Shown here in pieces: positions 43,410 to 50,956 of a stretch of 64,000 nucleotides of DNA. Origin of the DNA: Rhodococcoides kroppenstedtii (lineage in GTDB: Bacteria > Actinomycetota > Actinomycetes > Mycobacteriales > Mycobacteriaceae). Under the pieces are notes generated by a model. The model ran no database searches, was not told where the DNA came from, and was given only the letters and a program-made list of their open reading frames with translations. A program made the position numbers and the translations under genes. Numbering within the stretch: the stretch's first letter is position 1; every line of letters starts with the position of its first letter. Where the stretch lies: contig NZ_FOJN01000008.1 in NCBI RefSeq assembly GCF_900111805.1, positions 1 to 64,000 of the forward strand, given 5' to 3'.

Positions 43410-44984
43410 TCAGCCGCCGGTCCGTCGGAGCACGGCCATCACCGTGCGCAGGAGAATCTTGACGTCGAGCCAGAGGGACCAGTTCTCGATGTAGTAGTTG
43501 TCGTACAGCGCACGGTCCTGCAGCGAGGTGTCGCCGCGGAGTCCGTGCACGGCCGCCCAGCCGGTGAGTCCGCCCGGAACACGATGGCGCGCACTGTATC
43601 CGGGGATCTCGCTGGCGAACTTGTCCACGAAGTGCGGCCGCTCGGGCCGCGGGCCCACCAGGTCCATGTCGCCCTTGACCACATTCCACAGCTGCGGGAG
43701 CTCGTCGAGCGAGGTGGCGCGGAGGAACCGGCCGAGGCGTCCGATGCGCGCGTCCTGCGAGATGTTCCAGGTGGTGTCGGCTTCCTCGCGTGACGCCGGC
43801 TTCATCGAGCGGAACTTCAGGCACTCGAACACCCGACCGTCCGCGGTGACGCGGATCTGACGGAAGAGCACCGGCGCCGAGGGATCGGACAGTCGCACGG
43901 CCAGCGCCACCAGCGCGAGGACGGGCGCGAGCGTCACCATGGCGAGGCCGGCCAGCACGCTGCTCACCACCCGCTTGACACCCCACGCGAGGGACCGGTG
44001 GACGTCGCGACGGATGCGGACCAACGGGATGGCGTGGAGTCGGTCCATGTCGCCGGAGACCGACACGAACTCGAACAGTCGGGGAACGACGAAGATCTCG
44101 CAGTCCATGCGGTCGCACTCGCGCAGCAGGGTGAGCAGTGCGGACTCGCGCATGGCCGAGAAGGCGATGACGACGGTGTCGATCTGCCGCACGGCGATGT
44201 AGGCCCGCAGTTGGTTGGCCAGCGGCTCCACCGGGATGTGGCTGGCCACGATCGCCGGCATCGGCGAATCGTCCAGCAGCGCATGGGGAGCGAGTCCGTG
44301 CTCGGGGTAGGCCTGCATGCTCTCGACCAGTCGTCCCGCGACCTGGCCGCTGCCGATCACCACGGTGCGCCGCTGGAACCGGGTGGACCGGCGCAGGCGG
44401 CGGGTGACCACGTAGGAGAGTTGACGGCCCACGATCATGGCCACCAACACGGCACCGGCCACTGCGGTGGCGCCGCCGACGGACGTTCCGGGCGCGGTGA
44501 TCACCACGGCGATCAGGGTGGCCACGGCGACGGTGGTGGCCATGCGCGGCAGGTCGTCGAGCACCGAGAGGGTCAGGCGCTGCCGGCGCTGGTGGGGGAC
44601 CACCACGGCGAGCACCACCAGGACGGCGAGAAGGAGGCGGTTGCCGGCGAACGGCACCGCAGCGAGGGCGACGACCAGGGCCGCCGTCTCGAGCAGCACG
44701 CCGAGCACACCGTTGAGATGCAGCGCCAGCCACCGGGACCCGCGGCTCCGCGGTGCGGACATCCCGGGCCGCAGGGGGATCGGCTCGGCGACGTGGTCGT
44801 CGACCGGCTCCGTGCGCGGTGCCGGGGCGCCCAGCCGTGCCGTCGCGCGCTCGTCCGCGCGAGGGGATTGGTACTGCACTTCCTCGGCGCGACGGGCGAA
44901 GCGCGGCAGCAGGTTGTCCGGCTCGGATTCCGGGACGGAATCGGTGAGGCGGAGAGGTGCGGTGTCGGAGTGCGACGTGGTCAT
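43410..44984 (-). CDS. Polyprenyl glycosylphosphotransferase (priming transferase)
   Basis: A 524-residue enzyme of the WbaP/CpsE/WcaJ family. It has a Pro-rich N-terminus, four membrane segments (about 95-205), a Rossmann-like middle part (RRTVVIGSGQVAGRLVESM, about 215) and a fifth hydrophobic segment near 350. The C-terminal catalytic domain shows FECLKFRSM, TSLDELPQLWNVVKGDMDLVGPRPERP and PGGLTGWAAVHG. It transfers a sugar phosphate to the lipid carrier to begin repeat-unit synthesis. It is the only such enzyme in the window and may prime both polymers. It overlaps the carrier-protein gene (ATGA). Confidence 0.92.
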   Translation of the reverse strand: MTTSHSDTAPLRLTDSVPESEPDNLLPRFARRAEEVQYQSPRADERATARLGAPAPRTEPVDDHVAEPIPLRPGMSAPRSRGSRWLALHLNGVLGVLLETAALVVALAAVPFAGNRLLLAVLVVLAVVVPHQRRQRLTLSVLDDLPRMATTVAVATLIAVVITAPGTSVGGATAVAGAVLVAMIVGRQLSYVVTRRLRRSTRFQRRTVVIGSGQVAGRLVESMQAYPEHGLAPHALLDDSPMPAIVASHIPVEPLANQLRAYIAVRQIDTVVIAFSAMRESALLTLLRECDRMDCEIFVVPRLFEFVSVSGDMDRLHAIPLVRIRRDVHRSLAWGVKRVVSSVLAGLAMVTLAPVLALVALAVRLSDPSAPVLFRQIRVTADGRVFECLKFRSMKPASREEADTTWNISQDARIGRLGRFLRATSLDELPQLWNVVKGDMDLVGPRPERPHFVDKFASEIPGYSARHRVPGGLTGWAAVHGLRGDTSLQDRALYDNYYIENWSLWLDVKILLRTVMAVLRRTGG

Positions 44985-45304
44985 CGACGGCTTCCCGGTA
45001 CGGACGCGGCGGTGCCGTCCGTACCCTCCAGCACCCGGGCGAGTGCGGCGCGGATGGTGGCGATCGAGGCGAACGTGGACTTGCGCAGCAACACGTCGGG
45101 GAACTCCGCGCCGATGGAGTCCTCGAGGTCGACCAGAACGGCGACGCTGGCGTGCGACGTCAGCCCGGCGTCGAAGAGGTCGTCGGAATCGGTGATGGTC
45201 CACGCGTCGACGGGAAGCCGACCCGCCCGCTGCAGCGAGCTCCGCACGAGGTGATCGTGGGAGGCGGCGGGTGCGTCGCTCGGTGCGGGCGCCGACTGCG
45301 TCAC
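44981..45304 (-). CDS. Acyl carrier protein
   Basis: A 107-residue protein with a four-helix carrier fold in residues 18-95. The attachment site is in DDLFDAGLTSHASV, with Ser50 as the likely phosphopantetheine acceptor (GLTSH in place of the usual GxDSL). The GTG at 45304 is chosen because AAGGAG lies eight bases ahead; longer frames have no such site. Its stop overlaps the start of the priming transferase, so the two are coupled. No ligase or synthase lies beside it. It may carry an acyl or aminoacyl group for polymer decoration (inference). Confidence 0.83.
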   Translation of the reverse strand: MTQSAPAPSDAPAASHDHLVRSSLQRAGRLPVDAWTITDSDDLFDAGLTSHASVAVLVDLEDSIGAEFPDVLLRKSTFASIATIRAALARVLEGTDGTAASVPGSRR

Positions 45305-45466
45305 GGGGCTCACTCCTTCGAAGTACCTCGGACCGGCGACGGTCCCCTCATGTGCGTGCACACCGTCCGACGACGGCTGTCTGCGCCCCGCGGCGACACC
45401 CGTCGACGACCGATGAGAAACTGATACCGCCCGCTGCTGCGGAGCGACTCGGTTGTCACGGAGAAC

Positions 45467-45472
45467 TATATA
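45467..45472 (-). promoter_or_regulatory. TATATA -10 candidate for the carrier-protein operon
   Basis: A TATATA block stands out in the GC-rich 230-base gap between the divergent carrier-protein and GNAT genes. It is self-complementary, so direction is not fixed by itself; no clear -35 box is seen on either side. Confidence 0.3.
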
Positions 45473-45495
45473 CGAGTCGTTTCCGTACCGCACGA

Positions 45496-45526
45496 TTGTT
45501 TCTGGGCCAGCGAAAGAACCGATACT
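45496..45526 (+). promoter_or_regulatory. Promoter candidate of the GNAT gene, possibly leaderless
   Basis: TTGTTT at 45496-45501 and GATACT at 45521-45526 are separated by 19 bases. Transcription would begin about at the GTG at 45535, eight bases after the -10 box, which would make a leaderless message. Confidence 0.4.
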
Positions 45527-45534
45527 CTGTCGAG

Positions 45535-46305
45535 GTGTCCGTTGTGTCCGATCTTCATCGCGTCCGCCGTGCCTTCGGCGAATCCGCCGCCCCGTGGGCT
45601 GTCACGACTCACGACGTCGGTGAGCACCATTGGACGGCCTTCAGTGGTACGCAGCAGATCGACTACAACATTGCGCTGGTGCACGGCGGTGACGTGCAGG
45701 TTCTGGTGGCCGCGGCCATGGCGGCCCTCGCGGACCACGGAGTGCCCGGCCTGATCATGCTCGCCGGGGAAGGCCTGTCCGGTGCGCAGGTGATGGCCGA
45801 CGCGGGATGGGTCGCCGCGCGGGCGATGCCGCTCATGCGCCGCCCCGCCAACGCGGGCGTCGCGGCGGTCGACGTGCGCGAGATCACCCCCGCGGACCTG
45901 CCCCGCACCCGCGAACTTGCGAGCGAGGCCTTCGGACTCGGCCGTGAGTTGGCCGGCGCCGTCTTTACCGAGGATCTCCTCGCGCGGGACGACGTCGTCT
46001 TCGGCGGGCTGTGGGAAGGCGCCCCTGACGAGACGTCGTCGATGGTCTCCTGCGGGCTGCTCTGTCGTGCGGAGGGAACGTCCGTGGGGTGGACGCTCGC
46101 GACGGACCCGGCGCGGCAGCGTCGTGGGCACGCCTCCCGGCTCGTGGCCGGCGTCAAGCACATCGACGCGGGAACGCGCGGTCCCACCGAGGATCTGTGC
46201 CTGGCGTCCATCCCCGGTGCGCCGCTGTACGAGCACATCGGGTTCGAGCGGCTCGAGCACTGGCAGGTCTGGACACGCCCCCGCTGGATGCTCGGCGCGT
46301 CCTGA
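45535..46305 (+). CDS. GNAT-family N-acetyltransferase
   Basis: A 256-residue protein. The C-terminal half carries the GNAT core: the acetyl-CoA loop DPARQRRGHASRLVAGV (about 190) and the late YEHIGFERLEHWQVW strand. The N-terminal half is a degenerate GNAT-like domain. The substrate is unknown. Two starts are possible: GTG 45535, fitting a leaderless message, or GTG 45544 with GAGG eight bases ahead. It is divergent from the carrier-protein operon. Confidence 0.8.
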   Translation: MSVVSDLHRVRRAFGESAAPWAVTTHDVGEHHWTAFSGTQQIDYNIALVHGGDVQVLVAAAMAALADHGVPGLIMLAGEGLSGAQVMADAGWVAARAMPLMRRPANAGVAAVDVREITPADLPRTRELASEAFGLGRELAGAVFTEDLLARDDVVFGGLWEGAPDETSSMVSCGLLCRAEGTSVGWTLATDPARQRRGHASRLVAGVKHIDAGTRGPTEDLCLASIPGAPLYEHIGFERLEHWQVWTRPRWMLGAS

Positions 46306-46534
46306 CCCTCGGACGCGCCGATCTCGGCGGTTCGCCGACTCGCCCCCCTCGAAACAGGGCGCAGGTCCGGCATCGGCCGGATTGTCGATCGCGGTGGTCG
46401 GTCTGTTTGCGCCACAGGTGTTTTCGATCACGCACCTCCGGCGAGTCGCACCCGCACGGCGTCCCACCGGTGCTTTTCTGTGCCCGGGGTGACCGGGGGG
46501 GGCGTGGCATCCCGTCTGCGAGCGAGGAGGTTCC

Positions 46535-47779
46535 ATGGTGGGTCCGGGGCGTATGGAAAAGATGGGTCGACGGTCTTTGCTCGTCGGCGGAGTGGCGGCA
46601 GGAGTCGGAGCGGCCGCGCTGGTCGGCTCGACGCGGGACCCGGTCGCCGTCGAGATGACCGCGGGTGAGACCGATCCCGGCTCCCTGCTCGGCTGGGTCA
46701 GCGTCAAGGCGGCACCGTTCAACGCGCAGGGCAACGACACCGCGGACGACACCGCGGCCATCGCCGCCGCGTACACCGCGGCGCAACAGCAGGGACGGCC
46801 GCTCTATTTCCCGCCGGGCGAGTACCGGGTGCGATCGCTTCCCGCGTTCGACAACTACGCCACCGTCTTCGGCGCCGGCGCGGATCTGACGACCATCATC
46901 CACGCCGCGTCGGGAACGTTGCTGACCCTGAAGAACAAGCAGCGCGTGGCCATCAAGAACCTCGGGATCTTCTCGCTGGACCCCAATTCCACTGCGGTGG
47001 TGCTCGATCAGTGCTTCCGGTGCTCGTTCGACTCGGTGGTCTTCCGCGGAAACCACACCGCAGGCACCCACCCGCGGTTCCTCCCGCAGCGCGGGGTGTC
47101 GTTGATCAACAACACCGGCGGCACGTCGTTCGTCAACTGCGACTTCAACAACTACGGCACCGCCATGTCCACCACCGCGATCCAGTCCTACATCGCGAAC
47201 TGCAAGTTCACCACCAACTGGGTGAGTCTGCTGGGCACGGGGAACAACTTCGCGTCCGGAATGTCGCTCGCCAACGTCGAATTCACCTCCGACATCAACC
47301 CGAAGACGACGTCGGTGCACCTGCTCGTGGACGGCCGCGCGAACGACTGGTGGCTCACCAACGTCTGGTTCGAAGGTGCCGGCACCGCCCTGCAGATCGG
47401 CAAAGCCGGAGTGGGTGGGCCGTCGCAGTTCGGCATGGTCAACTGCAAGGTCGCCGCGCGCACCATCGGACTCGACCTCATGCACTGCCGGCAGCCCTAC
47501 CTGGCCAACGTGGCCTTCGATCCCGACCAGCAGTCGACGCCCCGCCTGATCCGCATCGACCCGAACAACGTCCCGGAGGGGACCGCCGTCAACCTGATCA
47601 CCAGTCAGGGTGCGGACTTCCCGCTGAACACCTTCCCCCGCGGGTGGGCCGTCCAGGGTCGCGGCAAGACGGTGTCGGCCGGTGGGGGACCGATCGTCGT
47701 CTCGCCCGACGGCAAGGCCTGGCGGCTCACCATCTCCAACTCCGGACAGGTGACGGGGCAGAACCTCGGCGTCATCTGA
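46535..47779 (+). CDS. Tat-exported right-handed beta-helix protein
   Basis: A 414-residue protein behind a GAGGAGG site. The N-terminus MGRRSLLVGGVAAGVGAAALV is a twin-Arg-type signal. The body begins VSVKAAPFNAQGNDTADDTAAI, the pectate-lyase-superfamily signature, followed by many short beta-coil repeats rich in Asn and Gly (GGTSFVNCDFNNYG, GPSQFGMVNCKVAAR). Such folds cleave or bind long sugars. It is closely related to the convergent protein at 47.8 kb. The position inside an EPS locus suggests action on the exported polymer. Confidence 0.83.
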   Translation: MVGPGRMEKMGRRSLLVGGVAAGVGAAALVGSTRDPVAVEMTAGETDPGSLLGWVSVKAAPFNAQGNDTADDTAAIAAAYTAAQQQGRPLYFPPGEYRVRSLPAFDNYATVFGAGADLTTIIHAASGTLLTLKNKQRVAIKNLGIFSLDPNSTAVVLDQCFRCSFDSVVFRGNHTAGTHPRFLPQRGVSLINNTGGTSFVNCDFNNYGTAMSTTAIQSYIANCKFTTNWVSLLGTGNNFASGMSLANVEFTSDINPKTTSVHLLVDGRANDWWLTNVWFEGAGTALQIGKAGVGGPSQFGMVNCKVAARTIGLDLMHCRQPYLANVAFDPDQQSTPRLIRIDPNNVPEGTAVNLITSQGADFPLNTFPRGWAVQGRGKTVSAGGGPIVVSPDGKAWRLTISNSGQVTGQNLGVI

Positions 47780-47825
47780 CCCGTGCGCCTTTTGCACATC
47801 CAGGGATGTGCAAAAGGCGCACGGG
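47780..47825. terminator. Perfect 22-bp stem bidirectional terminator
   Basis: The left arm 47780-47801 is exactly complementary to the right arm 47804-47825, with only two bases between. The stem is GC-rich apart from a central TTTT/AAAA block. It begins one base after the stop of the upstream gene and ends 11 bases before the stop of the convergent gene. No T-tract follows on either strand. Confidence 0.88.
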
Positions 47826-47836
47826 GGCGGAGCCCA

Positions 47837-49186
47837 CTACGGTCGGGTCCGGCCGAGCGAGTCGGTGCGCAGCGCCCCGTCGGTCCCGACGACGAGTCGC
47901 CAGTACCCGCCGTCCGAATCCTTGAGCACCACACCGGCTCCGGGATCGTCGGAGACCCAGGTGCCGTCGGGACGGACCACCGCGGTGGTGCGTCCGTCCC
48001 GTTCGGTGCGCAGTAGATCGTCGTCGCCCGTGGCCCGGGCGACGACGGTGCCGGTGTACGTCGCGCCCGCGGAGGCGCCGCGGCCGGTCACCGTCCAGTC
48101 GGGTGGGAACGCCGAGAAGTCGACGTCGTCGTCGGACCCGGAGATGAGATTGATCGCCGTGCCGGTCGGGGTGTGCACCGGGTCGATCACCACCTCGGCG
48201 GGCGTGCTGTCCGGGTCCGGATCGAGAATGACGTTGGCCAGGTACGGCTGTCGGCAGTAGCGCAGTTCGATGCACGTGGTCCGCGCCGCGACCTTGCAGT
48301 TGACCATGCCGAACTGCGACGGGCCGCCGACGTCCGGCGCCCCGACCGACACCGCGACGTCCGACCCCTCGAACCAGACGTTGGTGAGCCACCAGTCGTT
48401 GGCCGGGCCGTCCACCACCAGGTGCTTGTCGGTGGTGTCCCGGTTGTTGTCCGAGACGAACTCCACGTTGGTGAGCGCGAGCCCTGCGGTGAAGTCGCCG
48501 CCGGTGCCGAGCACCCCGACGCGGTTGCTGGTGAACTTCGACGCCGTGACGTAGTTCTGAATGGTCCGGGTGGTGAGGCCGACTCCGAAGTTGTTGATGT
48601 CGCAGTTGGTGAACGTGGTCCCACCCGTGTTGTCGGACAGCACGATTCCGCGTTGCTCGACGAACTGCGGGAACGTCGACGACGAGTGGTTGCCCCGCAC
48701 GGTCACCGAATCGAACGAACAACGGAAGCAGCCGGCCAACACGATGCCGGTGGCCGTCGGGCCGGTCAGGAAGAACCCGAGCCGCCGGAAGTTCACTCGC
48801 TGCTTGTCCCGCAGCTCGATCAGAGTGCCGTTCTGCTCGTACAGCACGGTCGTGACGTCGGCGCCGTCTCCCGAGAGGGTGGCGTAGTCCGGCATCGTCG
48901 GCCAGGACGTGACGCGGTACGTCCCCGTCGGCAGATACACCGCCGTCGGACGGTCGAGGCCCTCGAAAGCCCGCGCGATCGCGGCGGTGTCGTCCGTGGT
49001 CCCGTCGCCGGTCGCGCCGAAGTCGCGGACGTTCCGGGCGGCCGGAGCGTCGCCGATCGGGGCGTTGGCGAATTCGGTCGTGGGGGCGTCGTCGTCACGC
49101 GAGCAGGCCGCGGCCACGAGGGGCAGCGACGCTGCGCCGAGACCACCGAGCAGCAATCGTCGGCGGTCGACACCGGAGGACGTCAT
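47837..49186 (-). CDS. Tat-exported lipoprotein, right-handed beta-helix
   Basis: A 449-residue protein with a twin-Arg signal (DRRRLLLGGLGAASLPLVAAAC) and a lipobox Cys. Then RNVRDFGATGDGTTDDTAAIARAF marks the pectate-lyase-superfamily start. The coil repeats match the convergent paralogue in many blocks, such as GCFRCSFDSV, NDWWLTNVWFEG and GGPSQFGMVNCKVAAR. Unlike that protein it is lipid-anchored and has about 50 extra C-terminal residues. Its ATG overlaps the hydrolase stop (ATGA), so it is the last gene of the long leftward operon. Confidence 0.85.
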   Translation of the reverse strand: MTSSGVDRRRLLLGGLGAASLPLVAAACSRDDDAPTTEFANAPIGDAPAARNVRDFGATGDGTTDDTAAIARAFEGLDRPTAVYLPTGTYRVTSWPTMPDYATLSGDGADVTTVLYEQNGTLIELRDKQRVNFRRLGFFLTGPTATGIVLAGCFRCSFDSVTVRGNHSSSTFPQFVEQRGIVLSDNTGGTTFTNCDINNFGVGLTTRTIQNYVTASKFTSNRVGVLGTGGDFTAGLALTNVEFVSDNNRDTTDKHLVVDGPANDWWLTNVWFEGSDVAVSVGAPDVGGPSQFGMVNCKVAARTTCIELRYCRQPYLANVILDPDPDSTPAEVVIDPVHTPTGTAINLISGSDDDVDFSAFPPDWTVTGRGASAGATYTGTVVARATGDDDLLRTERDGRTTAVVRPDGTWVSDDPGAGVVLKDSDGGYWRLVVGTDGALRTDSLGRTRP

Positions 49187-50898
49187 GCGCTGAGCACTCC
49201 GTCCCGGTGAGCCTCGGTCACCGACAGCGCGCCGAGCACGGCGTCGGTCACCGCGGCGCGGAACGTGTGGTGGAACCCCGAGTGATCGCCGACGCCGACC
49301 TCGACGACGGACGGCGCACGGCCCGTGCGGGCGATCCGGCGGACCCCTTCCGTCCCGCGCTGGTCGACGAACCACCGGTGGTCCGCCGGGGCGAGCACCA
49401 CCGTGGTCTGCACCCCGCGCTCGGCCAGGGTGCTCAGCAGGACCTCGGGCACCTGGGTGATGCCCCGCCGTCCCAGCAACAGCCACGCCCGGTACGGAAG
49501 ATGCTTCTGCAGAGCGGCTTTGATGCGTGCCCGCGGCGTCTTCTGCCACTCCGGGTCCGTGCGCGGCACGCCCATCGTCGCCGGATCCACCGCGCCGACC
49601 GCGGACTTCTTCTGGCGCCAGCTGTAGCCGATGGCGTTCACCAGCACCACCGAGGCCGCGCCCGTGCGCGACGCCGCGTAGGCGGCGTTCCACGACCCGG
49701 AACAGATGCCCGACAACACCACTCGACGCGAGTCGGCGTGTGCCTCCCGCGCCGCGGTCACGACGTCGTCGGCACCCTCGGGCGAGTAGATCGGGGTGTG
49801 TTCGCGCGCCGTCACCGGGCCGGTCTCCCCGGCGCCGCGCCGGTCGTATCGGAGGGCGCTGCGGCCGGACAGCGCTGCGCGACGGGCGGACTCGACCCAG
49901 AGCCGCGCCGGCCCGATGCGCGTGTCGTTGGCCGTCGCGCAGAACACCACCGTGGCGTCGGCGTCGCGCCCGGCCGGCCCGTCCTCGGGAGTGGTCGGCG
50001 TGGTCCTGATGGCGAACAGCCCGTGTTCACCGAGCGCGTCGATGGTCTCGGTCACGTGGCCGCCGCCGGTGCGGATCGTCGCCGATCGACGCGGGGTGAA
50101 CGACACCGGGTCGGCCGCCAGGCCGTCGTGTGCGTCGTCGACCGCGCCGACGATCGTGCGGACCGCATCGGCAGGGATGGGCACCAGAAAGCTGGCGGGC
50201 GAGACGAAATCGGCCATCGGGCCCACGTCGATCGTGCGGGCGTCGGCCGCCTCGAGAGTGGCGGACAGGCGCGCCGCGGCGCCGCCCTCACGCAGCGCGG
50301 CGATCCAGGTGCCGACGGTCGGGGCGGACAGGGTGAGGTTCAGGGCGGACAGCTCGGCCGCCGCCTCGCGGGACAGGGTCTGTCCCAGCGTGTGCAGCTC
50401 GGCGCCGTCGCTCGGTGCCGGATCCGTGTCCGACCCGACGCCCAGCCGATAGAGCGCCTGCTGCTCACGCACGTAGCCCCGCCCACGCGGGGTCGGATCC
50501 CACAACACCACCGTGTGCAGCGGCCCGAGATCGGCGGCGGCGTGATCGAGCAGCAGTGCGCCCACGCGCAGACCGATCGCGGAGACCGTGCGGCACCCCA
50601 TCTCGCGCAGCGCCGCGACGCCCTCGGCGATGCTCGCGGTCCAGCCCGCGAGGGCATCCGAGGCGTCCTGCTCGCCCGACGAATCACCCACGCCCGCATA
50701 GTCGAACCGCAGCACCGCGAACCCCGCCGCCGTCAGCTCCTGCGCGAGGAACTTCATCCCGCGGTAGGTGTCCACGTGCTCCTTGCCCATCGGCGGGCAC
50801 AGCAGCACACCCGCTCGGGCACGTCCGCCCTCCGGCAGGTGTACCACCCCGAACAGGGGGCGGTCCGTCGATCCGAACCAGGTCGGGGACGTGGTCAT
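49183..50898 (-). CDS. Double alpha/beta-hydrolase-fold protein
   Basis: A 571-residue protein with two hydrolase-like halves. The first (about 1-260) has LLCPPMGKEHVDTYRGMKFLAQEL and RFDYAGVGDSSG, but its nucleophile elbow reads IGLRVGA, with Arg in place of Ser. This resembles exosortase-associated hydrolases as I remember them. The second half (about 290-560) has LRYDRRGAGETG and the elbow LSGICSGSW, with Cys as possible nucleophile, and a late GDHSGFHH. No signal peptide is seen. It lies between the chain-length and beta-helix genes of the operon. Function unknown; acyl transfer or ester removal on polymer precursors is possible. Confidence 0.75.
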   Translation of the reverse strand: MTTSPTWFGSTDRPLFGVVHLPEGGRARAGVLLCPPMGKEHVDTYRGMKFLAQELTAAGFAVLRFDYAGVGDSSGEQDASDALAGWTASIAEGVAALREMGCRTVSAIGLRVGALLLDHAAADLGPLHTVVLWDPTPRGRGYVREQQALYRLGVGSDTDPAPSDGAELHTLGQTLSREAAAELSALNLTLSAPTVGTWIAALREGGAAARLSATLEAADARTIDVGPMADFVSPASFLVPIPADAVRTIVGAVDDAHDGLAADPVSFTPRRSATIRTGGGHVTETIDALGEHGLFAIRTTPTTPEDGPAGRDADATVVFCATANDTRIGPARLWVESARRAALSGRSALRYDRRGAGETGPVTAREHTPIYSPEGADDVVTAAREAHADSRRVVLSGICSGSWNAAYAASRTGAASVVLVNAIGYSWRQKKSAVGAVDPATMGVPRTDPEWQKTPRARIKAALQKHLPYRAWLLLGRRGITQVPEVLLSTLAERGVQTTVVLAPADHRWFVDQRGTEGVRRIARTGRAPSVVEVGVGDHSGFHHTFRAAVTDAVLGALSVTEAHRDGVLSA

Positions 50899-50956
50899 CG
50901 GGCAGAACTCCTTCGGTGCCGAGCGTCTGAGGGGCGGGTTAATGTGGGCGGGTGGA

